Positions 41,509-50,186 of a stretch of DNA of 64,000 bases are shown here, piece by piece. Made by a program: the position numbers and the translations under genes. The stretch covers positions 1 to 64,000 of the forward strand of contig DKUL01000053.1 of the NCBI GenBank assembly GCA_002490665.1, read 5' to 3'. The notes under the pieces are model-generated. The model did no database searches. It saw only the letters and a program-made list of their open reading frames with translations, and was not told where the DNA came from. Each line of letters begins with the position of its first letter. Positions within the stretch are counted from its first letter, which is position 1. Origin of the DNA: Lachnospiraceae bacterium UBA7205 (GTDB lineage Bacteria > Bacillota > Clostridia > Lachnospirales > Lachnospiraceae).

Positions 41509-42222
41509 ATGAATTCGTGTATGGAGTTTATATTTGATAATTGTGAATGGCTATTTAGTGGATTAGCAATTACAATTGTGGTTGCCTTAAGTAATGGAAT
41601 GAGAGCTTTATATTGTAAATTAACGCAGGAAGTAGATTACATTAAAGTAATAACAGGAAAAAATAATTATGTAAATCAAGAGTTGTTTTTTTCTATACCT
41701 AAAATATTATATATAAGCGCTGCTTTATATGTTGCTGTTGCCTTTTGCGTAATGATTATGGCGAATTCCATCAAAATTTGTAGTCTACAGACAGAGCGTA
41801 TTATAACAGGTATTATCGTATTGATTTGCCAAATATTTTGGGTGCGTATTAAAAGAAAAAACTATGACGGAATAAATAAGAAGGGAACTAGCAAAAACTA
41901 TGCTGTGCATATATTTGTTTTTTTGTTATATTATGATTTCCTTTTTATGTTTGTTCGCATGGTAAGCCCCATTATGCTTAATATTGTTGTTTTGATAATT
42001 GAATCTGGTATGGGAGTAATAATATTGTTTAAAACTGTAGTGCATAAGGAGTATATGTATACTAGAATTTTGATATTTACAACATCATCAGCTGTGCCTA
42101 TTGAGGTATCAGTTGAAAATATAAAAGTTACATCAAAGGATTTATGGATAACATACAAAGAACAAAATTATATAGAAGTGTTAAATAGGCAACATATTAG
42201 ATCGCTAAAAGCTTTTAAATAA
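41509..42222 (+). CDS. Unknown membrane protein, first gene of the AT-rich island
   Basis: 237 residues, no recognised family. About five hydrophobic segments (WLFSGLAITIVVALSNGM near 14, ILYISAALYVAVAFCVMIMA near 65, ITGIIVLICQIFWV near 100, VHIFVFLLYYDFLFMFV near 130, NIVVLIIESGMGVIILF near 160). The last ~50 residues form a small soluble beta-rich tail (EVSVENIKVTSKDLWITYKE). Codon use is far more AT-rich than in the flanking genes, a sign of transfer. It precedes an unknown protein and an ABC-3C system, so a defence role is possible but unproven. Confidence 0.75.
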   Translation: MNSCMEFIFDNCEWLFSGLAITIVVALSNGMRALYCKLTQEVDYIKVITGKNNYVNQELFFSIPKILYISAALYVAVAFCVMIMANSIKICSLQTERIITGIIVLICQIFWVRIKRKNYDGINKKGTSKNYAVHIFVFLLYYDFLFMFVRMVSPIMLNIVVLIIESGMGVIILFKTVVHKEYMYTRILIFTTSSAVPIEVSVENIKVTSKDLWITYKEQNYIEVLNRQHIRSLKAFK

Positions 42223-42348
42223 GATAATGTCATTTTGGGGGTGATTGCTTTTTGGTGTAGTACTTAGTTTGAAACTATGGGTGTAAATTATCTTAAAAAT
42301 TAAAATGAAAGGAAGTGAAGGTCGAGATAGGAGCAGCTCGACGGAAAA

Positions 42349-43779
42349 ATGCTGTTATTTTCAACTATTTTATCGATAAATGAAAGATTAACAAAAGAAT
42401 TATTTATTAAATTAGTAATAGAATGGAATCAAGGAAGTCCTCATGCAGAAAATGTTATTCCTGATATTGTTTGGAATGGTGATAGGAATATCCGCTATGG
42501 GGATGATTCCCGATGGCTTGATATACAAGAATATAGAAATAAAAATATTATTGCTGTTCGTTATGAAAAAATCGAGAAAGACGGGGTAGTATGGGATACG
42601 GATTATGTAATGAATTTTACAGAAATGAAAATGGCTATAAGACTTGATCGAAGCTATAAAGAAGAGGCTTTGGTGACGGATGCGAATTTTTCTGCGCCGC
42701 ATTTCATTACATCGTTAATTGAAAGAGGATATCTTAATGATGATGGTGAACTGCCAATTCTTAAAGAACCAATCTATATTAATGATGGCAATTTGGATTT
42801 ATTAGCGGATGTAATTAAAGAAAAGGTTAAGTATCGTCTGCCGGTTGTATATGTTTCAAAGACGGTTTATAATCATGACCCGGTAAATGTTGGATGGCTG
42901 TCAAGTAGGCTGAAAGGTATTGCGCATGTGCTGGTTCAGTCGGATCACAAGATTAATAAGAAATGCAGACACTTATGCAACGATAAAAATGAATATAATG
43001 GAAGTATTGGTATTTATTTTTCCAATGCTGCAATAAATCATCAACGGTATTTATACCGACGAGATACTGGGACTGACGGAGTGTTGTTTAATAAGGTTGT
43101 AAGGGCAGTTGTTCAATATTCAATTGTACAGAATATTGATAATTTATATACCTGGCAAGGTGTGAATAATGCATTGTTGACAGACAAACTTATTTGTCAA
43201 CGTGAGGAACGTATTGCAGCTGAACAGGCTAAACTTAAGACAGAAGACGAAACATACCGTCTTTTGGATGCATTTGATGATGATATGAAGAATTTACAAA
43301 AGCAAGTGGAGGAATTGACAAGAAGCAACGATGCCTTGCGGTTTGAAAATCAAAGGCTTCGAGAAAAATTGAGTGAGAACCAGCATAAAGCAGTTTTATA
43401 TGCGGGCGATGAGGATGAATTTTTTCCAGACGAAATTAAAGATATTCTATTAGGCGCTCTGAGTGAAGCGGCAGAGTCTGCATTTCCGAAAAGTAGGAGA
43501 CAGCATATTCTGTATGATATTGTGCGGAGCAATAAGTTTGAAAATATACTAGAAAAGAAGCAGACTAGAATTAAGCAATTGTTAAAAGGATATAAAAATG
43601 TAAACGGGGTAATGAAAAAAACGCTTGCTGAACTTGGTTTTGAAATTGTTGAGGAAGGTAAACATTATAAACTGACATATTATGGTGACCGGCGATATTG
43701 GACAACCATTGCGAAAACACCAAGTGATGACAGGACAGGAGGTAATGTATCAGCGACAATATGCAGAGAGATGATGTAA
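42349..43779 (+). CDS. Unknown coiled-coil protein with HicA-like C-terminus
   Basis: 476 residues. N-terminal ~300 residues unrecognised: alternating alpha/beta with YRLPVVYVSKTVYNHDP and LKGIAHVLVQSDHKI, then EYNGSIGIYFSN. A coiled coil follows (about 285-345: MKNLQKQVEELTRSNDALRF). The C-terminal ~60 residues (KKTLAELGFEIVEEGKHYKL, TIAKTPSDDRTGGN) resemble HicA-type RNA-binding toxins, with a Gly-x-His at the position of the HicA catalytic His; this is my inference. The ATG at 42349 has a poor ribosome site. Likely a defence effector by context. Confidence 0.7.
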   Translation: MLLFSTILSINERLTKELFIKLVIEWNQGSPHAENVIPDIVWNGDRNIRYGDDSRWLDIQEYRNKNIIAVRYEKIEKDGVVWDTDYVMNFTEMKMAIRLDRSYKEEALVTDANFSAPHFITSLIERGYLNDDGELPILKEPIYINDGNLDLLADVIKEKVKYRLPVVYVSKTVYNHDPVNVGWLSSRLKGIAHVLVQSDHKINKKCRHLCNDKNEYNGSIGIYFSNAAINHQRYLYRRDTGTDGVLFNKVVRAVVQYSIVQNIDNLYTWQGVNNALLTDKLICQREERIAAEQAKLKTEDETYRLLDAFDDDMKNLQKQVEELTRSNDALRFENQRLREKLSENQHKAVLYAGDEDEFFPDEIKDILLGALSEAAESAFPKSRRQHILYDIVRSNKFENILEKKQTRIKQLLKGYKNVNGVMKKTLAELGFEIVEEGKHYKLTYYGDRRYWTTIAKTPSDDRTGGNVSATICREMM

Positions 43780-43916
43780 AAAAGACAGTGCGCTACAACA
43801 AAGTTTAATGTCAGAAACGATACAGAAGCGGGAATGAAAGATATCATAAACATAGCGGGAATAGATGAAAAAGTACTATGGTATCAAATCTTTTTGACGA
43901 ATATATGTTTGATTTG

Positions 43917-43945
43917 TTGACAAAATATTCATTAAAAGGTATAGT
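43917..43945 (+). promoter_or_regulatory. Promoter of the ABC-3C operon
   Basis: TTGACA (43917-43922), 17 bases, TATAGT (43940-43945), 63 bp before the first start codon. It separates this operon from the 42349 gene; the 230-bp gap holds nothing else. Confidence 0.8.
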
Positions 43946-44007
43946 ATAAAAATAGAACAAATGAACAGAACATTAAACTTTTAAAGGAAACAAATAGAGA
44001 GGCACAA

Positions 44008-44982
44008 ATGAGGCGCAGCACATACTTTGAATACATTGAGGAAAGACTGGATTTTTTATCATACCGCATAAAAAACAGGGGAAAAATAAATCTGCTTAGC
44101 TTGAATATTCATTCTGAGAATTTTTTTGCTGATATGGTTAGTAAGTTATTGGGATTTGAGTTGAAAAATTTGAACGCCATTGAGCAGAATATGGAAGGAA
44201 TAGACTTGATAGACGAAAAGCATAAGATTATTGCACAAGTATCATCGACATGTACAAAGCAAAAAATAGAGAATTCATTGAAAAAGGAAGTTCTTTCAGC
44301 ATATTCAGAGTTTCGCTTTATCTTTATTGCAATTACAGGAGATGCAAATAAATTAAGGAAAAATACATATAAAAATCCACATGGAGTAAATTTTTCACCA
44401 CAAAATGACATTTATGATATCAAGTCTATCCTGGATCTGGTTCTGAATATGAAAATAGAGGAACAGAGAGCGCTTTATTGTTTTATAAAAGATGAATTGG
44501 GAACAGAGGTAGATGCTTTTAAGGTAGACAGTAACCTGGCGGCAATTATTAATATTTTGTCACAGGAAAATCTGGCAGAAGTGCCAGATTCCTTGGAAAT
44601 TAATCAATTTGAAATTGAGAGGAAGATAGCGTTCAATAATTTGATATCGGCACGGTATACAATTGACGAATTCAAGGTATTTTACAGCAGATTGGATGAA
44701 AAATACGCTGAGTTTGATAAGCAGGGTGCAAATAAGAGTCTGTCAGTATTTTCTGTATTGAGAAACCTGTATGCCAAACTTTCAGGTGAGGGAAAAAATG
44801 ACCATGAAATTTTTTATCTCTTGATTGACAATGCCATAGAGATAATAAGGAACAGTAGAAACTATGTAGAAATTCCATATGAGGAGCTGGAAATGTGCGT
44901 ATCCATCATTGTTGTTGACGCGTTTGTGCGGTGTAAAATCTTTAGAAATCCGGAGGGATATAACCATGTTGCTACCCGATAA
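44008..44982 (+). CDS. SMEK-domain protein of an ABC-three-component system
   Basis: 324 residues. The N-terminal ~150 residues are the SMEK domain: KINLLSLNIHSENFFADMVS (about 27-46), LKNLNAIEQNMEGIDLIDEK, and IIAQVSSTCTKQKIENSL, a nuclease-like pattern (E...D...QVS) in my reading. The C-terminal part is helical and would contact the middle component. In ABC-3C systems this is the effector/adaptor partner of an SMC-like ATPase in conflict (anti-phage or anti-plasmid) systems. It overlaps the next gene by 17 bp. Confidence 0.88.
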   Translation: MRRSTYFEYIEERLDFLSYRIKNRGKINLLSLNIHSENFFADMVSKLLGFELKNLNAIEQNMEGIDLIDEKHKIIAQVSSTCTKQKIENSLKKEVLSAYSEFRFIFIAITGDANKLRKNTYKNPHGVNFSPQNDIYDIKSILDLVLNMKIEEQRALYCFIKDELGTEVDAFKVDSNLAAIINILSQENLAEVPDSLEINQFEIERKIAFNNLISARYTIDEFKVFYSRLDEKYAEFDKQGANKSLSVFSVLRNLYAKLSGEGKNDHEIFYLLIDNAIEIIRNSRNYVEIPYEELEMCVSIIVVDAFVRCKIFRNPEGYNHVATR

Positions 44983-45193
44983 TATTCATCCAGAGCTTAC
45001 AATTTATTACAATGGTTCCCTGGTGATTGAGCAATTGAGAAAAGAGGATTCCCAGCAGCTGTTATCTTTGTATGAAAAAGTAAAAGTTCTTAATGATATG
45101 TCGTTTTCCACCTTTTTGCTCTGTCTGGACTGGCTATATCTGATAGATGCTGCGTATGTTGATGAGAGAGGCTTGGTGGGATTATGTTCATAA
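44966..45193 (+). CDS. ABC-3C middle component 6
   Basis: 75 residues. It begins MLLPDNIHPELTIYYNGSLV and ends in a winged-helix-like part (SFSTFLLCLDWLYLIDAAYV). This matches the small middle component (MC6) that links effector and ATPase in ABC-3C systems. GGAGGG lies nine bases upstream of the ATG at 44966, and the gene overlaps both neighbours (17 bp and 10 bp), so the three are translationally coupled. Confidence 0.85.
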   Translation: MLLPDNIHPELTIYYNGSLVIEQLRKEDSQQLLSLYEKVKVLNDMSFSTFLLCLDWLYLIDAAYVDERGLVGLCS

Positions 45194-46908
45194 AACGTTT
45201 GATGATTGCCTCGCCTGACAGAGTGATAAGGGATATGGAATTTAAGGCGGGGCTCAACCTGATTATCGACAATACATCGATTGAGAATACGAGACTAACT
45301 GGAAATAATGTAGGTAAGACTACTGTATTAAAACTGATTGATTTTTGCCTTGGTGCGAAATCCAATATCATATATACAGATACTGAAAACACAAAGGAAG
45401 TATATGATGTTGTGAAAAATTTTTTAAGCGATGAAGAGGTGTTGGTATCAGTTACATTGGTTGATGATTTAGATGATCCGGATTCAAGGAGTGTTGAGGT
45501 AACAAGGAATTTTTTGCAAAGAAAAAAGTGCATTAGAAGAATTAATGGGAAAGATGTACCGGGTAAGGATTTTGAGGATGAGCTGCAAAGGCATATCATG
45601 CCGGATAAACATGTCGAGAAGCCTTCGTTCAGGCAGGTGATATCCCATAACATCCGCTATAAGGATGATAGTATTAATAAGACACTTAAAACTTTGGACA
45701 AATTTACTACAGATGTTGAATATGAAACATTATATTTATATTTGTTAGGCTGTATATTTGACGGAGGTGCCAAGAAACAGTCTCTGACTGCAAAAATGAA
45801 CCAGGAAATTATTTTTCGGGACAGGCTGGAGAAAAGCCAGACAAAGCCAGCATATGAAATAGCTCTGGAGATGGTTGAGGACGAGATAGAATTCTTGAAC
45901 CTTAAAAAGTCGGAATTTAACCTGAATGAGTCTCTAGAGCAGGATTTAGACCAATTAAATGTTATCAAGTATCAGATTAACAAGACAGGATCTTATATCA
46001 CCAAACTGGAAATCAGGAAAAGCCTGATTGAGGAATCGCAGAGGGAGTTGAATCAAAGTATTTCATCCATTGACCTAGAGCAGCTCAGGGTTTTGTATAG
46101 TGAGGTGTCAATAAACATTGATGGTATACAAAAAACATTTGAGGATTTGGTTACATATCACAATAACATGGTTGTGGAGAAAATAAAGTTTATTGTTCAG
46201 GATCTTCCAGAAATAAATGAAAAGATAGCAGCGGCAAAAAATGAACTAAGTAGTCTTTTAAGTGAAGAGAAAATATTAAGTAATAAAATTGCCAAAGGAG
46301 ATTCGTTTGAGGAACTTGAAAAGATTATTTCAGAGCTAAATGATAAATACAGAATGAAGGGGGAATACGAAAGTATTATTGCCCAACTAAATGAAGTGGA
46401 GGGAAATATAAAGGAACTGAGTGAGCAGATTGAGAATATTGATAAATATTTATTTTCAGATGATTTTGAATTATTGTTAAAAGAGCAATTAAAAAAGTTT
46501 AATAGAGTTTTCTCTAATATTTCACAGGAACTATATGGAGAGAAATATGCATTGAAATATGATAAGGCAGTAAACAAGAATGGTCAGCAGGTATATAAGT
46601 TTAATGCTTTTAATGCAAACATGAGCACCGGAAAAAAACAGGGTGAGATATTATGTTTTGATTTGGCATATATTTTGTTTGCTGATAAAGAAAAAATTCC
46701 ATGTATGCATTTTTTGCTAAATGACAAAAAGAAACTCATGCATGACAATCAGCTAATAAAAGTTGCGCAATATGTGCAGCAGAAAAATATTCAGCTGGTG
46801 GTTTCCATATTGAAGGATAAGCTGCCTGAAAAAGTACTGGAAAAGGCACATGTTGCAGTTGAGCTTTCACAGGATGAAAAGTTATTCAGAATTGAAAAGA
46901 AATCATGA
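45184..46908 (+). CDS. DUF2326 SMC/Rad50-like ATPase of the ABC-3C system
   Basis: 574 residues. Walker A is NNVGKTTVLKLIDFCLG (about 40-56). A long central coiled coil (about 220-440) separates it from the C-terminal lobe with the signature-like NANMSTGKKQGEILCFDLAY (about 477-496) and HFLLNDKKKLMHD in the place of Walker B/D-loop. This is the DUF2326 ABC ATPase used in ABC-3C systems, presumably sensing or loading on foreign DNA. A terminator follows at 46922. Confidence 0.9.
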   Translation: MFIKRLMIASPDRVIRDMEFKAGLNLIIDNTSIENTRLTGNNVGKTTVLKLIDFCLGAKSNIIYTDTENTKEVYDVVKNFLSDEEVLVSVTLVDDLDDPDSRSVEVTRNFLQRKKCIRRINGKDVPGKDFEDELQRHIMPDKHVEKPSFRQVISHNIRYKDDSINKTLKTLDKFTTDVEYETLYLYLLGCIFDGGAKKQSLTAKMNQEIIFRDRLEKSQTKPAYEIALEMVEDEIEFLNLKKSEFNLNESLEQDLDQLNVIKYQINKTGSYITKLEIRKSLIEESQRELNQSISSIDLEQLRVLYSEVSINIDGIQKTFEDLVTYHNNMVVEKIKFIVQDLPEINEKIAAAKNELSSLLSEEKILSNKIAKGDSFEELEKIISELNDKYRMKGEYESIIAQLNEVEGNIKELSEQIENIDKYLFSDDFELLLKEQLKKFNRVFSNISQELYGEKYALKYDKAVNKNGQQVYKFNAFNANMSTGKKQGEILCFDLAYILFADKEKIPCMHFLLNDKKKLMHDNQLIKVAQYVQQKNIQLVVSILKDKLPEKVLEKAHVAVELSQDEKLFRIEKKS

Positions 46909-46921
46909 TTTCACCCAGTCA

Positions 46922-46963
46922 ATAAGGAATAGTCTGACGTAAAAAGGTTAGACTATTCCTTAT
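46922..46963 (+). terminator. Terminator of the ABC-3C operon
   Basis: ATAAGGAATAGTCT pairs exactly with AGACTATTCCTTAT. The following tract is AT-rich. Confidence 0.85.
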
Positions 46964-47004
46964 ATTATTGTGCAGGATTGCATAATAAGCTGTCATTTTA
47001 TGCA

Positions 47005-47086
47005 CACGGGCGTCCAAATGAAATATGTCAGCAAGCTGACGGACGCCCGGCGCGCGAGTAGTGGAGAGGGACATTCCCCTACTTGA
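47005..47086. repeat. Dispersed two-hairpin repeat B, copy 3
   Basis: CGGGCGTCC (47007-47015)/GGACGCCCG (47041-47049) with inner GTCAGC/GCTGAC, the linker GCGCGCGAGTAG, then a second hairpin with GGGA/TCCC and GTAG/CTAC. It ends about 15 bp before the peroxiredoxin ribosome site, so it is part of that mRNA leader if transcription starts upstream. Confidence 0.7.
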
Positions 47087-47113
47087 AAAAATCATCAAAA
47101 AGGAGGATTTGAC

Positions 47114-47677
47114 ATGTCATTAATCAATAAGGAAATCGTGGATTTCAAGGTTCAGTCGTTTGTAAATAACGAGTTCAGGGAGGTGACCAAGAAGGATGTG
47201 CTCGGAAAGTGGAGCGTGTTCTTTTTCTATCCTGCGGATTTTACGTTTATCTGTCCGACGGAGCTTGAGGACTTGGCGAACAAGTATGAGGAGTTCAAGA
47301 AAATAGGCTGTGAGATATACAGTGTTTCCTGCGACACGCATTTTGTGCATAAGGCATGGCATGACGTGTCCAAGACCATTAAGAAAATTCAGTATCCGAT
47401 GCTGGCAGACCCGACCGCAGTGCTTGCGAGGGGCTTTGACGTCCTGATAGAGGAGGATGGCCTTGCGGAGCGGGGAAGTTTCATTGTGAATCCCGAGGGA
47501 AAAATCGTGGCATACGAGGTGATAGCCGGAAATGTCGGGCGAAATGCCGAGGAGCTGTTCCGCCGTGTGCAGGCGTCGCAGTTTGTGGCAGAGCATGGTG
47601 ACCAGGTATGCCCGGCAAAATGGCAGCCCGGTGCGGAGACATTAAAACCCAGCCTTGACTTAGTGGGACTGATTTAA
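47114..47677 (+). CDS. ahpC: Peroxiredoxin (AhpC type)
   Basis: 187 residues, typical 2-Cys peroxiredoxin. Peroxidatic Cys in YPADFTFICPTELEDL (about 39-54, Cys47), resolving Cys in HGDQVCPAKWQPG (about Cys166). It reduces H2O2 and organic peroxides and is recycled by the AhpF-type reductase encoded 22 bp downstream. AGGAGG precedes the ATG. Repeat B copy 3 lies just upstream. Confidence 0.96.
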   Translation: MSLINKEIVDFKVQSFVNNEFREVTKKDVLGKWSVFFFYPADFTFICPTELEDLANKYEEFKKIGCEIYSVSCDTHFVHKAWHDVSKTIKKIQYPMLADPTAVLARGFDVLIEEDGLAERGSFIVNPEGKIVAYEVIAGNVGRNAEELFRRVQASQFVAEHGDQVCPAKWQPGAETLKPSLDLVGLI

Positions 47678-47699
47678 AAAACAGGTGGTGTTAACGGAA

Positions 47700-49340
47700 A
47701 TGAAGGAAACGCATGACAGATTATATGATGTGGTTGTGATAGGGGCAGGACCTGCGGGATTATCTGCCGCGATTTATGCCGCGCGGGCAAAATACAAGGT
47801 GCTGGTGCTGGAAAAGGACAAAATAGGCGGACAGATAACCATAACCTCCGAGATTGTGAATTATCCGGGTGTGGAGCTGTCAGGCGGCAGAGAGCTGACA
47901 GAGCATATGCGCGTACAGGCGGAAGGGTTCGGCGCAGAATTTGCCATAGCGGAAGTGCTGGACATGGAGCTTGACAAGGACAGAAAGCTTTTGCGCACCA
48001 CCAAGGGGGATTATGAGGCGCTCGGCGTCATCCTCGCTCCGGGCGCAAATCCCAGAAAACTTGGATTTAAGGGCGAAAAGGAGTTTCAGGGCAGGGGCGT
48101 TGCGTACTGTGCCACCTGCGACGGGGAGTTTTTCACAGGGAAGGATGTCTTTGTCATAGGCGGCGGTTTCGCGGCAGTGGAGGAGGGCATGTTCCTTACG
48201 AAATATGCCAGAAAGGTCACGATGATTGTGCGGGAGCCAGACTTCACATGTGCGAAAACCGTATCGGACAAATTAAAGGAATATGGGAATATTGAGACCA
48301 TTTTTGAGACGGAGATTCTTGAGGCAGGAGGCGAACATGCACTGTCGTATGCCGTATTCCGCAACAATGCCACAGGGGAAACCTGGCGGTATGACGCGCC
48401 GCAGGGGGACACCTTTGGAATTTTCGTCTTTGCGGGATATGTGCCCAATACGGACTGGATAACGGACAGTGTGGAACGCGACGGACAGGGATATCTGCTT
48501 ACAGACAGCAACAGGCAGACAAATGTAGCGGGTGTTTTTGCGGCAGGGGATGTCTGTGTCAAAAACCTCAGACAGGTTGTGACAGCCGTGTCAGATGGGG
48601 CGGTTGCGGCGACCTCGCTTGAAAAGGTTGTGTCGGAGATTCACGCGAAACTGGGGATTCCGGACTTGTATCAGGAACCGGCGCAGGCAAGGACGAAAGA
48701 AGTCCAGGATGAGAAAGCATATTTTACAAAGGGCGATGGATTTATCAGCGGCGAAATCAGGCAGCAGCTGGAAGGCGTCTTTTCAAAGTTCGCGTCCGGC
48801 GTCACTGTCAGGGCATGGCTGGACGACAGCTCCCTTTCCGGTGAAATCAGGGGATTTCTGAATGAACTGACTGGAATCACGGACAAGGTGGAATGGACGG
48901 AGGGAAATACAGGCGCACCGGATATCAAGCTGCCTGCGGTAGAGATACTCGACAGTGCCGGCAAAAGCAGTGGAATCTATTTCCATGGTGTGCCGGGCGG
49001 ACACGAGTTTAACTCCTTTATCATTGCACTGTACAATGTCGCAGGACCGGGACAGCAGCTCGACAGTCAGACCAGCGACAGGATTAAGGCGCTTTCCGCA
49101 GACCAGAATATTAAAATACTGGTATCCCTGACGTGCACCATGTGCCCGGAGTCGGTGATGGCGGCACAGCGGATTGCGGCGGATTCGGAGCATGTTACGG
49201 CAGAGATGTTTGACCTGTCGCATTTTCCGGATTTGAAAGAGCGGTACAATGTCATGAGCGTGCCCTGCATCGTAATCAATGATGAAAAAATTGTATTTGG
49301 GAAAAAGAACGTTGATGAAATGCTGGCACTGATAGCATAA
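47700..49340 (+). CDS. AhpF-type flavoprotein reductase with C-terminal thioredoxin-fold domain
   Basis: 546 residues from ATG 47700 (AGGTGG nine bases upstream; GTG at 47685 is less likely). N-terminal thioredoxin-reductase unit: FAD loop VVVIGAGPAGLSAAIYAARA, redox motif AYCATCDGEFF (about 135-145), NAD loop FVIGGGFAAVEE. The C-terminal ~200 residues form an AhpF N-domain-like pair of thioredoxin folds with SLTCTMCPES (CTMC redox pair). This is the reverse domain order of enterobacterial AhpF. It regenerates the peroxiredoxin. Confidence 0.93.
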   Translation: MKETHDRLYDVVVIGAGPAGLSAAIYAARAKYKVLVLEKDKIGGQITITSEIVNYPGVELSGGRELTEHMRVQAEGFGAEFAIAEVLDMELDKDRKLLRTTKGDYEALGVILAPGANPRKLGFKGEKEFQGRGVAYCATCDGEFFTGKDVFVIGGGFAAVEEGMFLTKYARKVTMIVREPDFTCAKTVSDKLKEYGNIETIFETEILEAGGEHALSYAVFRNNATGETWRYDAPQGDTFGIFVFAGYVPNTDWITDSVERDGQGYLLTDSNRQTNVAGVFAAGDVCVKNLRQVVTAVSDGAVAATSLEKVVSEIHAKLGIPDLYQEPAQARTKEVQDEKAYFTKGDGFISGEIRQQLEGVFSKFASGVTVRAWLDDSSLSGEIRGFLNELTGITDKVEWTEGNTGAPDIKLPAVEILDSAGKSSGIYFHGVPGGHEFNSFIIALYNVAGPGQQLDSQTSDRIKALSADQNIKILVSLTCTMCPESVMAAQRIAADSEHVTAEMFDLSHFPDLKERYNVMSVPCIVINDEKIVFGKKNVDEMLALIA

Positions 49341-49349
49341 GAACCACGA

Positions 49350-49395
49350 AAAAGGGTATTCATTGTCTCAGATAAGGACAATGGATACTTTTTTT
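49350..49395 (+). terminator. Terminator of the peroxide operon
   Basis: GGTATTCATTGTC pairs with GACAATGGATAC (one G-T), followed by seven Ts. Confidence 0.85.
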
Positions 49396-49419
49396 CATAT
49401 GAATATTTGTGTTTTCCCC

Positions 49420-49456
49420 TTGACACATAAATGAATATATGATTAAATGTTCATAT
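49420..49456 (+). promoter_or_regulatory. Promoter and ArsR/SmtB-type operator
   Basis: TTGACA (49420-49425), 17 bases, TTAAAT (49443-49448). Overlapping the -10 is the imperfect palindrome ATGAATATATGATTAAATGT followed by TCATAT (TGAA at 49432, TTCA at 49450), the 12-2-12-like site bound by metal-sensing ArsR/SmtB repressors. Autoregulation by the downstream gene is expected. Confidence 0.7.
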
Positions 49457-49474
49457 AAGAAAGGGAGTGACAGA

Positions 49475-49774
49475 TTGAAAGATACAAGGATAACAACAGA
49501 GACCATGGAAGATCTGGCAGGTATTTTTAAGATATTCGGTGATTTTACGAGACTTACGATTCTCTCACTGCTCATGGACAGCGGGGAAATGTGCGTGGGC
49601 GACATCGCCGAGCGGCTGAATATGACACAGTCGGGAGTCAGCCATCAGCTGGCGCTTCTAAAGCAGAGCAAGCTGGTAAAGACCAAGCGGGAGGGTAAGA
49701 GTATCTATTACTCGATTGCGGATGAGCACGTTTCGGAGATTATCCGCATCGGTATGGAACATATTTTGGAGTAA
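49475..49774 (+). CDS. ArsR/SmtB family metal-responsive repressor
   Basis: 99 residues from TTG 49475 (GGGAG seven bases upstream). Winged helix: LAGIFKIFGDFTRLTILSLL, SGEMCVGDIAERLNMTQSGV (with the CVGD motif typical of CadC/SmtB relatives), SHQLALLKQSKLVKTKREGK. The C-terminal helix has DEHVSEIIRIGMEH, whose Asp/His residues fit the alpha-5 zinc site. It should repress the efflux genes below in the absence of metal. Confidence 0.93.
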   Translation: MKDTRITTETMEDLAGIFKIFGDFTRLTILSLLMDSGEMCVGDIAERLNMTQSGVSHQLALLKQSKLVKTKREGKSIYYSIADEHVSEIIRIGMEHILE

Positions 49775-49811
49775 AAATATTTTTATAAAGAAGAAAGGAA
49801 GGCAAAAAAGG

Positions 49812-50030
49812 ATGAAAAAAACGTATAAGATTGAGGTAGACTGTGCGGCGTGTGCGGCAAAAATGGAGGAAGCGGCAAAGAAGACGGCAGGGGTTAAAGA
49901 GGCGACAGTCGCATTTATGCCACAGAAAATGAAAGTCGAGTTCGAGGAGGGCGCTGACGAGTCTGCAGTCATGGCGGAGGTCTTAAAAAACTGCAAGAAG
50001 GTTGAGTCCGACTGTGAAATCTTCTTATAA
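49812..50030 (+). CDS. Heavy-metal-associated (HMA) domain protein
   Basis: 72 residues. VDCAACAAKMEEAAKKTAGV carries the C-x-x-C metal site. It is a free-standing chaperone domain of the CopZ type. The ATPase downstream lacks such a domain, so this probably supplies it in trans. Preceded by AAAGGAAGG. Confidence 0.92.
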   Translation: MKKTYKIEVDCAACAAKMEEAAKKTAGVKEATVAFMPQKMKVEFEEGADESAVMAEVLKNCKKVESDCEIFL

Positions 50031-50046
50031 CATAAAATTACATACC

Positions 50047-50079
50047 AAATGGCTCCGCGTGAAATGCGGGAGCCATTTT
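50047..50079. terminator. Hairpin between HMA and ATPase genes
   Basis: AAATGGCTCCGC pairs with GCGGGAGCCATTT around a seven-base loop. It may be a partial terminator that lowers ATPase expression relative to regulator and chaperone. Confidence 0.6.
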
Positions 50080-50186
50080 GCGACTACCGTGTGTATGCAT
50101 AAACTGCTGCTGTTTACGCCTTTTAAAACCAAAAGTGTGCCAATATCAGGCGGGGCGTGAACAGTAACTGGAAAGGATGTGAAAAT

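Noticed and set aside
41387..46963. Prophage or transposon boundaries around the defence island
   Set aside because: No integrase, transposase, tRNA or flanking direct repeat was found at either edge; only base composition suggests transfer.
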